NCBI GenBank assembly: GCA_010015655.1
Contig: ML976759.1
Coordinates: 1 to 64,000 of the forward strand
Direction of reading: 5' to 3'
Length of the DNA stretch: 64,000 nucleotides
Source: Bimuria novae-zelandiae CBS 107.79
Lineage: Eukaryota > Ascomycota > Dothideomycetes > Pleosporales > Didymosphaeriaceae
A model generated the notes under the pieces. That model saw only the letters and a list, made by a program, of their open reading frames with translations, ran no database searches and was not told where the DNA came from. A program made the position numbers and the translations under genes. Shown in pieces: positions 1-10,670 of this stretch; position 1 is the first letter of the stretch, and every line of letters starts with the position of its first letter.

Positions 1-8
1 TTCCTTAT

Positions 9-661
9 ATGGCGATCCTGAACCTGGATGAGACCCCTATACCATATGAGTACGCGGATGGCCACACATACCATTACCGCGGCGCCACAACAGTACAATA
101 CAAAATAACAAGATCAGGATGGCAAAATCGGCAGGCAACAGTTATCCTAATCATCTCTGCGTGTGGACAAGTACTTGACGCAGTCGTGATTTTCCATGGC
201 GTACCTGGTGGCACTATCGAGCGTCAGGAACGCGCATCTTGGGCTACATTCAACGTAGAGGTCTACATCAACGAGAAAGCCTGGAACAACGCAGAACTCA
301 TGGTAAAATGGATACAGGAGCATCTCAAGACCTATATGGATCGATGCGGCGTACAAGAATTACTATTAGTGATGGACTCTGTCAAATTTCACCTCACTGA
401 GGAGGTGCGCGATGCGCTCAAGAAGCTACATGTAGTGCTGGCAGTCGTACCTGCCGGATGCACCAGCATCCTGCAACCACTTGATACCCACATTAACAAG
501 GTGTTTAAACGCCATATGAAGGACGCGACAGAGAGACTAATGGAGGGACGAGAGTAGCAAGAGCTTGTTCCCCGTACTCTACGTTATATTACTGTGGAGG
601 CGACTTTATGTGCGGTAAGGCTCCTATCGCCAGCACTTATACAAAAGGCGTTCATCTGTTG
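9..661 (+). pseudogene. pogo/Fot1-type DDE transposase, catalytic part
   Basis: Catalytic core of a pogo-like (DDE_1 family) DNA transposase, which would cut and paste its own element in the nucleus. The reading frame is open from 9 to 557. The three acidic residues are visible as LNLDETP (D7), LLVMDSVKF (D123) and LQPLDTHINKVFK (D159), giving DD35D spacing. A TAG at 555-557 breaks the frame, but the same frame then continues as recognisable family sequence (RYITVEATLCAVRLL) up to about 661, where a Tc1/mariner element begins. The rest of the protein resumes at 4252. The N-terminal DNA-binding part lies left of the window, so the listed start is only the first Met seen. Base composition is normal with little RIP. 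Confidence 0.85.
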
Positions 662-939
662 TATGCGAAAATCGGTGATAAGCGAGAGAGCCCTCGGTTA
701 TTTTTTTCCCCCCACCAATTTGTATGAGGAATCGCAAAATCAAGTAGATCCACCACTAACCCACCAATAGTTACTTAATTTAATTATAGTAAATTAAAGC
801 TTTTTACTTATATAAAGATGCGCCTATACTAACTTTTTTAAGTGTTTTTAACCGCGCGCACGCTATGTTTCGCGCCTATAGCGTTTTTATTATCTTCTAC
901 TAACTTTAACCTGCTCTATATATTACACCTAGTACTAGA

Positions 940-1940
940 GGACTAGAGACTCGCGTGAGGATTAATATATGCCAATTTCTCTTATTAGGATAGACTAGGG
1001 AATAGATTGCTAAGCGTGAAGGCTGCTCTGTTAGTGCGGTGCGCAACGTAGAAATAAACCTACATAATTATGGCAGCGTACGGCGCCTACTAGAGCCTAG
1101 CGTGAAGCTTAGGAGACCCCCTAAAATTAGTAAAAAGGATAGTAAAGCTCTATTTAAAGAGCTAATTTAGTTAGGATAGAAATACTAAGATAAGATGGCG
1201 TACTGGTTATAGATAAAGAGGGGTATTAAAATTAACTAATTAAACATCTCCCGGTTCCTCTCTAAGCGCGGTTGGACTAAGAGAGCCCTACGACTTTTCT
1301 CTATTAGACAAAACGACGACCTTAGAGAGGCCTACCAATAGAGCATAAGACAGTTCACGCAGGAGGATCTAGTGTTTCTTAATAAGAGTATATTTAACAA
1401 GAAAACTAGCTAGCGTCACAAGGCTTATAGGCCCGTAGGTAGTATAAGTTAATATACCTAGGATATAACTCGCGGGAAGACCTGGGCTATCCTACTAGCT
1501 TATACTATTAATAGTTACCTACCTTGTACAGGAATTAAAGAGGGTTACTACAACTACGAAGAGTTTATTAACTAGATCCGTAACTATCTCCTTTCTACTC
1601 TATAGCAAACCTACGGGGACTAGCTAATAGTTATTATATTAGACAACGTCTTAATACATACTAACGACGAGGTTACAGAGATTCTTAAGGCTACTAGCCA
1701 TGTAGTACGGTTCCTCCCACTATATTTACCTAACTATAACCCCATCGAGCTCACCTTCTCTGTTTTAAAGTACTAGATTAAAAGGAATTATTTATACTAT
1801 CGTTAATAGTATAGTTTATTTAGATTATTTTTAAAGGAGACAGTTTTTAAGAGTTGCTATAATTAATTTGCGAGAAAACACTTTAAATACGCTGCTAGAG
1901 GTTTATATATAGAGCAGGATAAGCTTAATTAAGTAAGGTT
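940..1940 (+). pseudogene. Tc1/mariner DD34E transposase (RIP-inactivated)
   Basis: Transposase of element J. The order of parts fits Tc1: an N-terminal helix-turn-helix region (REGCSVSAVRNVEINL, then a basic RRPPK linker), a catalytic core, and the C-terminal end FARKHFKYAARGLYIEQ. The second Asp is in LDNVLIH and the Glu in LPNYNPIEL, 34 residues apart, which is the DD34E arrangement. The first catalytic position reads FLNKSIFN where the family has D-E-S, so Asp and Glu have become Asn and Lys through G-to-A changes. About a dozen TAG codons replace Trp or Gln. The copy cannot make active enzyme. Confidence 0.85.
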
Positions 1941-2149
1941 AGAGATCTGAGCTTAGCGCGGTAGGGATCACGCCAAGGATGCGGAGGACGATAAGGTTAA
2001 TAAGGAGTAGAACTAGTATATTAATTAATTTCTATATTTTAATTTTATAGTACTAAATTTGAGAAAATAAGAACGCCTTAAACTAGGAAAATCTACTATA
2101 AATTGCTTAGACTAGCTCCGCTATTTATATAGTGTCTGCGCGCTCTCGA

Positions 2150-3985
2150 GCAGATCTATATATAACTTTAAACTAACGTAGATTATTATAAAAGTAACGT
2201 ATAATACTATTCTTTAGCCTATACAGCGCGCTCGTCGCTACTAAATATAAGTTACTTTTTAGTACTAACATGTCCTTAAGGTCTTTCACGCTCTATCTCT
2301 ACTCTAGGGCTACCTGCTAAGCTTATATGTAGTCCTCCTAGTCATCCTCTGGCTGCTCTGCGATGAGCCACTCGAAAAACGCCTTTACATAAGCTCGTAA
2401 GTCGGCCTTACCAGCTCCACCAAGGGGGCTTAAACTAAGGACTGGTAGGGTGGTTTGTATAGGCGTCGTCGGTGGGAGAATTAGTGGGAGAATTGGTGGG
2501 AGAATTGGTGGGAGAGCTGGTAGAGCCGCTATCTAATAAGGTACGTACAGAGAGTGGTATGGGGGAGGGTAAGCTAGGCCCGACATTATAAGTCTCTGCT
2601 ACTTACGCGCTTGCTATCTTATCTTTTAAGCCTCTACCCTCTCTTCCTTTGCGTCCTGTATATAAAGGATCTAGTCTTTAACGCGTTGTTTTTTAGCCTC
2701 TCTTATTAGCTTCTTTAAGTTATTTCTATTTTTATCTAATAACGATCCGCGGCGCTTCTTCTTCCGTTAGTTATAAGGATTTACCTTAAGCTAGTTCCCC
2801 GTAGATAACCTTTAGTATTTAATTAAACTAGCTAGTAACTAGGCTACGTACGCAGTCCCTTTAAGTATACCCTTAGACTATAACTCTAAATTAATTTCTC
2901 TAATAGTAAAGTGCTTGTAAGAAGCTAAATAAATAAAATAGATATAGTAGTAGTTATTATAAAGCTTAACGCGGCACTCCCACATGCGCGTAATCTAGCT
3001 CTAATTACTTATTACTAAGGCTATATCCTCTACTCTCTACTAAGCTCGCGACTTTTTTAGTAACTGCCTAGTACGCGGAGCAACTAATTCTCTAGCTTTA
3101 GTAGTTATTATAGGGCTTCCTTATAGATCTAATAAGGGCTCTATAACTAACCTATTACGCGGAAACGCCTTTGCAACTACATTATAAATAACCTTTACTT
3201 TTACCTTAAAGTCTACCCTACTCGTTAGCGGTATAAGCTTGTACTTTTTTACATAGTAGTCCACCCTAGCCAGTAGCCTCAGCTCTTTACTTATACTAAA
3301 ATCCTCTAAGGATACATGCTACTAGCTAGCTCCTTTATAGTTAGCATAGTAGGTAACTATACACGAGGTAACGCGATACGTTCTCTTAGTAATAAAGCTC
3401 TATATAAGTAGTTCTGCAATTATTAAGCTAACTTTATCCTTAATATAACTTAGTAAGAAGAAAACGCAAGATTTAGCTTCCTTTACTACTAGCTAACTAT
3501 CTGCCTTATTACTGTTCACGCGCACTAAATAGGTTATAGAGATCTTATATTTAAAAACTAACTCTAGCGGAGAGGACTCTCTAGGTAGAAGAGCAGCTAG
3601 AGGAGTAGCTGGAGGAATTAAATCGTCGGGGTTAAAGGGCGGAATAATAGGTGGAGATGACCATACATACTCTGGCTCTGGCGGCGGCGGCGGCTGCTCC
3701 TCCCGAGCTGGGGCAGCAGGAATACTTTTTTGGCAGGCGCGGCTGCCTTTTTAGATGGCTTCGCTGCCTTCTTCGGGGCTGGTTTACCCTTAGCAGTAGC
3801 TGCTGGCGCCTGGTAAGCTCTATCTGCGTCCTACCACCGAACTAACTTACGCGTAGCTGTAGGCTTCTCAGCAAGCTTCTTGGCACCACCAGCAACCTCC
3901 CTATCCACTAGAGACTGACCCTGTACCCTAGCACGCGTAGAAAGGGCTAGCGGGCAATAGAGCGAGTCCTTTAAGCCTATTTTTC
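2150..3985 (-). pseudogene. Second gene of element J, unknown function, RIP-damaged
   Basis: A long minus-strand frame of more than 500 codons can be followed, broken almost only at TAG/TAA codons. The N-terminal part is Lys/Ala/Pro-rich like a histone tail (KGKPAPKKAAKPSKK), followed by a Pro-rich stretch (REEQPPPPPEPEY). Then come a folded-looking middle, a basic patch (RKKKRRGSLL), a run of PP-I-L-P repeats encoded by a 12-15 bp tandem repeat near 2460-2515, and an acidic, Trp-rich C-terminus (FFEWLIAEQPEDD). I do not recognise the family. It converges on the transposase and lies wholly within the inverted ends, so it belongs to the element. The reading frame shifts once near 3730, so the N-terminal part is less sure. 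Confidence 0.55.
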
Positions 3986-4251
3986 GTGCTAGGGTTGCTT
4001 TTAAGCGCGCTGTAGGCGTTTTTCGCGACTTTAAGAAGGTTTCTATTAGTCTATAACGTTAGTACGACTCTAAAAAAACGCCTATAAAGTCTATCCCTAT
4101 ATATTTAAGAAGCTTCAACTTACTACTGGTTATAGTAGGCTATTGTTAAGGTGTTACACGAAAAACCGCTCGATTTTGAGATTCCTCATACAAATTGGGG
4201 GGGGGGGGAAATTAACCGAGGGCTCTCTCGCTTATCACCGATTTTCGCATA

Positions 4252-5046
4252 CAACAGATACAGACTGGGATATCCCTGCCGCCCGACGGCAGCCAGGACA
4301 ACCTTATAAAGCTAAAACAACTACCGTCAGTCTCGTGGGAAGGATGGGAAAACTCAGAAGACCCGATAGTATGTATAAAACATGAGTTTAACGAGGTTAT
4401 CGACGTCGAGGCCATTAACCACCTAGATGGCGAGTATGAGTGGGTGCAGGAGGACCCTGGCGCCGATGCGCCGACAGCAAAACGACTACCTAGAACAGCA
4501 TGGAGAGCCTATATTAATTGGCCTCTACGACAGCTCAAGGAGATTCTTCGTAGTAGGAAGGTAATTGGCTATACAAAGTTTACAAAGGAGCAATGCCTGC
4601 AGAGGTTGTGGGACGACGATACCGAGTTCGCCGCATACCAGGATGCCCGCCAGCCGCCGCCGCCGCCACTACAGGAGATCTCTATAAACAAACCACCAAG
4701 GATAAAGACTATCGCGACAACAGACTGGGAGGAGCGAGAGCTTGCCCGGGGCAATACATTCACATCTACATTTGATTTGCAGTCATGGGTTGCCCTTGGC
4801 AAGAGCTCCCAGAGCTTCAACTCACAGGACTCTGCATACGCCTCACAGCCTGAACAACAACCTCAACACCAAGAGATATCTATACAGACGTCTTACCTGC
4901 AGTCTCAACAGCCTCAGTTTACTATATATGAGGACGCTGGCGCTGGGAGCGACGTTGACGCTGCTGGGTCTACAGACGATGAGGCGACATGCGGCAACAT
5001 CCCTACATCGCCGCAACCTTATGTATCTCCACCACCACATATCTGA
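4252..5046 (+). pseudogene. pogo/Fot1-type transposase, C-terminal part
   Basis: Continuation of the interrupted gene at 9-661. After the mariner junction, the family signature DGSQDNLIKLKQLP appears at about 4284 and runs in frame through 4444-5046. One single-base frame change near 4280 is needed to join it to the left half. The segment holds a basic, SAP-like stretch (WPLRQLKEILRSRKVIGYTK), a poly-Pro run, then a Gln/Ser/Thr-rich acidic tail ending PYVSPPPHI and a stop at 5044-5046. The tail is disordered-looking, as is common for fungal pogo transposases. The right inverted end of the pogo element was not found in the next few hundred bases. Confidence 0.75.
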
Positions 5047-5200
5047 TTTTTATGAAATTCAAAAGTCCTATAGATTTAGACCGTAGAATCAAGAAAATCC
5101 GAAAAGTATCAAAATCTATGGTGTTGTTGTGGAGATGCAGGCCACTGATCTATTTTGACGATGTTTGACGTTGCAAGCGTCTCAGCGCGATACCTCCTAC
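5047..5200. other. Short spacer after the pogo gene
   Basis: No coding sequence is recognised. It probably holds the 3' flank and right end of the pogo element, but no inverted repeat partner is in the window because the left end lies outside. Confidence 0.3.
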
Positions 5201-6230
5201 GGTTACGTCGCCACCTGCAGCTAGCAGCTAGGCTATCTATTAATTGCAAAACTCTACGGTACGTAGGAGCACTGCTTAAACAGGTGCTGTTCTCCGCAGA
5301 TGCAAGTGACTGTACGTTTGGTGTTGAGGGCGGTATTCGGCCGGCCTAGAACCGCGTATGTTCCTAGTGCTGACGCAACAGGGTTCATAGTGCGTCGAAA
5401 GCGTCGATAGTTCTCTACTAGTTCCACAGGACCTATGTAAGGCGTTCCGTTTATCTTAGCTTGCGTAATCTCCTGAATTTCGTGCGTGACAAAGGACTTG
5501 TTAATTCCTTTAATTACGCAGAGAAAGTCCTACTATGCGCGATAGTCCTAGACCTTAGGTAGCTTTAGTTTAATTATATCACGAAGGATAGTGATATAGC
5601 TCTCGTACTAAGTATCTATTTTTTATTGTTATAGAACCTTCTTAATCTTGTTGTACTGCTTAAGTAACTTATACTTGCGCTCTGCTACTAACATGCAGAA
5701 TATTTTCTTAAGTTATATAAGCTATTTGTACGGTGTTTTAGCATCCTTAATAACTAGGATATGCCTGCTGGCGATCGTTCTTATAATCTCTTATATTAGG
5801 TTATTAAGAGCGTTCTCCTTCTTTTGCTAGGCTGCTAGCTTTGTTGCGTAGAACCTATGCTAGAAGGTGTAGTCCTCTCGTTTAGGTCTTGTAAGTTCGT
5901 TAGGTTTAATATTATTGTCGCCCTAGACAATGCTTGAATTCTTATTAGGTGTGACCTTTTTGAATAAGCGTAGTAGCCGCTCCTTAGGTTTTTCACCGTA
6001 GATCTTCTTGACAGTATCTACTGCCAAATCTGGGTTGTAATAATCCTAGATCTTATATGCCTTAGCGGTCCTCTTTCGTAGAAAGATCTACTTCGACTAA
6101 TCGCTTGGCTTGTTAAGGATAATTGTTTCCTTAACGATTAGCTTGTCCTCCTTGTTGCTTATTATGGCAAACTAGAGCTCGTTAAGTTAATCTCCGTTGT
6201 GGAAAGCGTGTGCGTAGTAAGTAGGTAAAC
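5200..6230 (-). pseudogene. Ty1/copia Gag remnant (L)
   Basis: A minus-strand frame of about 320 codons reads as a copia-type capsid protein: SNKEDKL, then AYKIWDYYNPDL, a helical middle (FWHRFYATKLAAWQKK), KLLKQYNKIKKV, and LVENYRRFRRTMNP. It ends in a zinc knuckle CICGEQHLFKQC near 5290. Stops are TAG/TAA at expected Trp/Gln, as in the other RIP-hit copies. No pol gene or LTR pair is seen with it, so it is a fragment, probably truncated by or next to the pogo element. The region 6230-6558 upstream holds no recognisable gene. Confidence 0.7.
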
Positions 6231-6558
6231 TATAGTCGGATTAAGCGTAGGCCGGGCTTATAACTGTAAGGGATAGGTAGGGTAGCAAGTAGGAATGAGT
6301 GACTGAGTTAATTATAACAAGCTGAATAGAGAAACTGCTTAAGTAGCAGAATCATGATCAGCAACTAGTCTACATCAGGTTGGTGATATCATGTGATATC
6401 GTATTCCACTCTAACATATTTGTATTGGTTTGTCTGCAGCGTTTAAGCGATCATTTTCGATACCATGGTCGCGTTCTGTGAAACAAAGTTGATGGAAAGT
6501 ATATTATTCTGCAACACCTTTTTGCCGTCCTTCACAAGTAAATAGTCTACATTCCTTG

Positions 6559-7228
6559 TCAGAACGCATTTCGTGCCCCGGCAAAGAACCATACACTCTT
6601 GCCCACAAGCACAATTACTTTACAGTTTTCAAAAGGAAAATTAATTCCTTCTACGCAATCATTACATTTAACGAGAGCATACTCGTCTGCGTTAACTTGC
6701 ATAGCTTCTCCAGCGGCTTGGCCAAGTGTCGGGTGAATCCAATATGCGATAAACGCACGTATATGGTCATAGGTCATCACCTCCCATGACCTCGTATATT
6801 CATTCGTCGCTAATGCGAGACTGTTTTTATACCTGTCCCTCCCCTTCAATCCAGATAGCCATTCGACTGAGAATGAGGAGAACTTCGAGCCGTCGATCAC
6901 CAGCTGGGCCTCTTTCGGGTAGATACGCGATGCTTTATGAGGCGGATAAGACACGTCAGTGAGAGGGCAATCGTCGGGCAGACACTCGTTCTCGCGGAAG
7001 CAAGCGGTTCAGCTCGAGAGCGAATATCTTTTCCTCCCACTCCTCTACTTCCGATTCGCCCAGTTCGTCCATCCCCCGCTTAAACAACTTTGCATACGCC
7101 TCATTTTGGAGGGTGGTCGCGAGAGAAGAAGGGTCTTGGTTAGGGCACATAGATGCAAGGATGTCGTTGATCTTCCGATGCACTGGACGGGATCCGTCCA
7201 AGATGAGAGGCGCTGGTAGAATTCCCAC
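6559..7228 (-). CDS. Unrecognised protein, two adjoining ORFs
   Basis: Two minus-strand frames abut: 7228-6956 (90 codons, starting MGILPAPLILDGS, acidic middle ELGESEVEEWEEK) and 6954-6559 (131 codons, containing EYTRSWEVMTYDHIRAFIAY and ending FAGARNAF). The second frame is open upstream to about 7010, so they could be exons of one gene joined by a small intron near 6960-7010, or one frame with a 1-base shift. Composition is GC-normal and codons are unbiased, unlike the RIP tracts. I do not recognise any domain and no signal peptide or membrane segment is obvious. Exon limits are not resolved. Confidence 0.4.
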
Positions 7229-7383
7229 AATTGATACGCTCGAAACCAGGAATGGGACGGTCTTGTAGAAAACTTTGCTCCTCTTCTTTCTTCTTTATTA
7301 TGCTCTAGTGTTGATTACTATGATGAATATGTTGCAAAGCATTAATATTGTGCCGGGTCTCGTCGATCCTCAAACCCAACTTC

Positions 7384-7780
7384 CTAAAGGAGAATTCGTT
7401 TGTAGTTAGAAAAGCCATTGGGACGTAGGACGAGTTGGATATGCGTGTACAGCATTAAATGTCCCACAGGGGTTGATGGTAGTTCTTCGTTGGACATGAA
7501 CATGGTCAGTTGTGGGGGACTTCTATCCTCATCGAGGAAGGGATCATCTTCTTGAACATTTCCGCCATCGGCGGCATCGTCACTATCTGTCTGCACTGCC
7601 TCGCCTTCCGCGCTAAGGGAACTGTGTAACCCAATCATACCCTTGTACCCCCTCACTTCCAGTTAACCTGATACTGTACCGAAACCCCTTCGCCTCCACA
7701 CCACCTGGTACTCGCTCACATCCACGAGAACTGGAAGGAAGGTATATAGAACTATTACAGAACACACAGAAAATACAGAC
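7384..7780 (-). CDS. Unrecognised acidic ORF, possible exons
   Basis: A 90-codon minus-strand frame (7656-7384) with an acidic, probably disordered middle (QTDSDDAADGGNVQEDDP) and a GTG/Val start, so it is more likely an internal exon than a full gene. Upstream, a pyrimidine-rich CAG acceptor-like site near 7737 precedes a short open stretch VDVSEYQVVWRRRGFG, which supports an exon there. The part around 7600-7665 (YKGMIGLHSS) has a diverged copy at about 32650-32745 on the opposite strand. No family is recognised. Confidence 0.35.
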
Positions 7781-8012
7781 ACTAGATACCAAAGACAGAG
7801 AGTTACTTGTTCATTCCTTGCTACCTGTGAACCGACACTATCCCTTCAACGGCGTGACTTGTCCGCGCGATAAAAGCTATGATCCTATACATTGATGTCC
7901 ACGAGATGTATTTTTTATGCTTTGTTGATATTTTATTGCAAACGATTATTTTTGAACAGTTCTTCGGGGGAACGCACTTTTTGTCATCACTTTTGTACTG
8001 GGTTGATTACTA

Positions 8013-8498
8013 CTACCTAATTTTTGCACTCTGTCTCTTGATGCTTTGTTGAAAAGAGAAAGCGGACGGATGCGTGAGAGGCAGGACAATCATGGCAGGA
8101 GATGATGTGATTGCGTCTGGTGAGGTCTGAGCAGCATGCTCCACGGTCGCTTTAAAAGTCTTGTATATCAGCCATGGGAATGCATCTCTTTGGACGCTCA
8201 GGGTGCTCTCCCCGTGAAGTGCGGCTCTTCTTATAGCGTAGTACCTACGCATAGGCACATGACCGGTGGGACAAAGTACTTTAGGATTTGCCAAGCGGAT
8301 AACATCCATTGTGTACCTCTTAAGGGCGGGGATTACCCCCATCGGCCATTGGGATAGGTATGGTTGCGCGATTTGGTTCATCCAGTCGTCCCGAGAGTGC
8401 TTGTACATCAACAGATACAGGTCTATGAGGAACGCTTGTCCATTCGGGACCATGTTACCCGTCAGAGATTCCAAAATTTTGATAGAGCCGTTGTCCAT
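8013..8498 (-). CDS. Unrecognised 161-aa protein
   Basis: An intact minus-strand frame of 161 codons from an ATG at 8498, ending in TAG. It begins MDNGSIKILESLTGNM and contains a Tyr/Trp-rich region (DLYLLMYKHSRDDWMNQ) and a basic patch (PMRRYYAIRRAAL). The frame stays open about 45 bases upstream of the ATG. No signal peptide is seen. It may be one exon of the same gene as the ORFs at 6559-7780, since all are minus-strand and GC-normal, but no splice chain could be proved. Function unknown. Confidence 0.45.
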   Translation of the reverse strand: MDNGSIKILESLTGNMVPNGQAFLIDLYLLMYKHSRDDWMNQIAQPYLSQWPMGVIPALKRYTMDVIRLANPKVLCPTGHVPMRRYYAIRRAALHGESTLSVQRDAFPWLIYKTFKATVEHAAQTSPDAITSSPAMIVLPLTHPSAFSFQQSIKRQSAKIR

Positions 8499-8599
8499 GT
8501 TCAGAGTGAGGCGAATTCTTTTGCTCTTTATTTGGAAATGGTGGCACTACGCTTTTTCTACCGTGTAGATGATGCGGTAAGGATGCATTGCCAGGAATA

Positions 8600-10670
8600 G
8601 CTTGAAGTGTTGACACGTTGACTTCTTGGTGAAAGCAGTCGTAGGCTTCTGCGCCATTAGGGACTTTAGGGGCACAGGAGAACTCTTCTGGGCTCTCACA
8701 AACCCCTCCTATGTCTCCTCAGGCTCACATATCCCTCCTTACCCCCTCCATCGTAAACATCCTCGTGTCCACCCTCGCCGGCTGCCCACTCCGCTGCTAT
8801 CCTCCTAGTTTGCTTACCCACCCGCTTTTCCTCCACCATATGCTTTACATTGAGATTTATTTAATGGGCCCGGAATTTCCTTCGAAAGAAGCATCGAAAA
8901 ATGCGTGTCTTGTCACTTGAATGGGTGAAGTTTGGACAGCCTAAACAGGGCTCCTTGCGCGGGGTGAAGCAATACTCTTCTTTCTTTCCGTGATTCCTTC
9001 CTTGGGAGCAGAAAAGTCTTTAAAGAAAATTCAACCTAGATCGAACATTCATACACGTCATTTTGAAGTTTACAGCGCTCTTGCGCGCAACGTCTGGAAG
9101 GCTTGGTGCCTTCCTTTGCTTGAGGCGCTGCCGGGTTGGTTGGTTGGTTGGTATTCATTTTTCGTCTAGTTGATGGGGATTAAGTCCACCATCTCGCCTC
9201 CCGAAGGGCATATACGACGTGCTAAGCTATAGAATTATAGTACTAACATACTACCTTAGAAAGCATTTCTTGCCTGCGCGGGTATTGCTACCATTTTAAG
9301 CTATAGCTCCTCTTCCTGTTGGGGAGACTAAGCAGTGTATGTACATTAGGGTGAATCTCTTGTGTGTGTTCAGAGGCAGTTTAGTGCTGTGAGAAGAAAG
9401 AAAAGGAAAGAGTGGATAAGTGTGGAGAGCTGGTGCTCTGTCGAATTGGAGCCGTGGCTCTGCGCGAGGAGAGCCTTTGTACTAGGCTTAGCAATGCCTG
9501 TGTCGAAGGAGATAGGTGTAGTAGGAAGGCAGAGCCAGGCCTATCCTTCTTCTTTATCCCTAAGAGTCGTATAATATAAGGCCAGGCTGGCTACCTTATT
9601 TGCGTGTTGTGTCAGGTCAGGGACGCTAATAGTTGGTCTTTAGAGAGCTGCGGGCAGCTCTCGTCGTTGTAGGTGTTAAGAGCTAGTGCTCTATCGAATT
9701 GTGCCATGGCTCTTCGCATAGAGAGCCTTTGTATTTAGGCCTAGCAGGTGCCTATATCTTGTAAGAGCAAGGAGTGTCACGACTGTCTCCTTGTCTTAGC
9801 TATGGTTATAGCCTTCGATCGAACGTGAAAATCTGAGCGGCGCACGGGCCATTTTGAAAAGATTTTAGCTTATTAGGGAGCTGAAAGAGAAAATAGGGTA
9901 GCGCGCCTGCCACAACGCCTGTAGCTAAAAGAGGACGCTAGAAAACAGATTTACGAAGGCATTTGAGTCGTGTTTTGACGAAAAATCGATGGATATCGAC
10001 CTTTCGGTGACCTGGAAAAGTTGATGTTCGGTGAGGCGCTGCCGGGTGCGGGGTGGAGGCTTCCAAAGTGGCTTCTTCCCAAGTAAAGCTTTAACTCTTG
10101 TTTCAGCGTAGGAAGTGGACAGAAGGTAAGAGCGCAAAGTGAAAGAAAGGACGCGCAGGGCTTCACACTAATATAGCCAGAAAAAAAGGGGGAAAGGAGA
10201 AAAAAAGGAAACGGAAAGAACTGAGCGCCTTCGTTCGCTTCACAAAAAAATGCATCCAACTGCAGCGACTGCATTCCGCCGCGAATCGGACGGCAAGGGG
10301 AGTTTCGAGCATCGATTTTAGTGGGTCCGCTGCATGCATGTCACATGACGGGGATCGGCCCGGTCGCTCGCCAATATGCGCGTAAATTCTAGCCTGCGCG
10401 ATAGAACGCAAGATCGGCAGCGGAAGCAGTTCGGAAAACGGTTACTCTCGGTACGTGTTCGTTGAGGTATCTAGAAGGCACCGGTTATTGGGTGCTCGCA
10501 GTAGGATGTACTCCACCTCTCGATGACGTGCTCTGGGTGTTTTATGCAGTGCTCAGGTGCCACGACAACACCACGTCCACGCCATCGCCATCGCCATCAC
10601 CATACCATTAAAATTGACCTCAACCATTGTCTTATGAAACCTCCCTGTTGAAAGAATTGCAAGAACAAGC
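8600..10670. other. Intergenic region with diverged repeats
   Basis: No convincing gene. A segment at about 9196-9330 resembles 15779-15900 inside the SINE-like insertion (shared GACGTGCTAAGCT and AGAAAGCATTTC). Two diverged direct copies of about 80 bp lie at about 9425-9505 and 9672-9770, each with GAGCT-GTGCTCT-TCGAATTG followed by GAGAGCCTTTGTA. A short TTGG run sits at 9135-9150. The last few hundred bases before 10671 should hold the promoter of the dioxygenase gene, but no TATA box is clear. Confidence 0.5.

Larger units (their letters stand above)
662..4251 (+). mobile_element. Complete Tc1/mariner element J with two convergent genes
   Basis: The element proper is 664-4249 (3586 bp), flanked by the TA duplication at 662-663 and 4250-4251. 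Its inverted ends are about 80 bp (664-743 and 4171-4249), begin TGCGAAAATCGG, and include a poly-C/poly-G stretch. It interrupts the pogo transposase gene. The target site was a palindrome: ATCTGTTG lies before the left TA and CAACAGAT after the right TA. Inside are a RIP-damaged Tc1-type transposase on the plus strand and a second long reading frame on the minus strand, tail to tail. The element is far longer than a usual 1.3-2.5 kb Tc1/mariner element because of the second gene. Confidence 0.85.

Noticed and set aside
2460..2520. Possible microsatellite unrelated to genes
   Set aside because: The GGTGGGAGAATT repeats fall in frame in the second gene of element J and encode its Pro-rich run, so they are part of that frame.
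4212..4415. 67-codon minus-strand ORF ending CMRKSVISERALG
   Set aside because: It is only the inverted end of the mariner element plus antisense of the pogo gene; the same residues appear at the left end on the plus strand.
8626..8920. Short plus-strand ORFs with Pro/Ser/Leu-rich translation
   Set aside because: Low-complexity pyrimidine-rich DNA; no splice context, motif or repeat copy supports coding.
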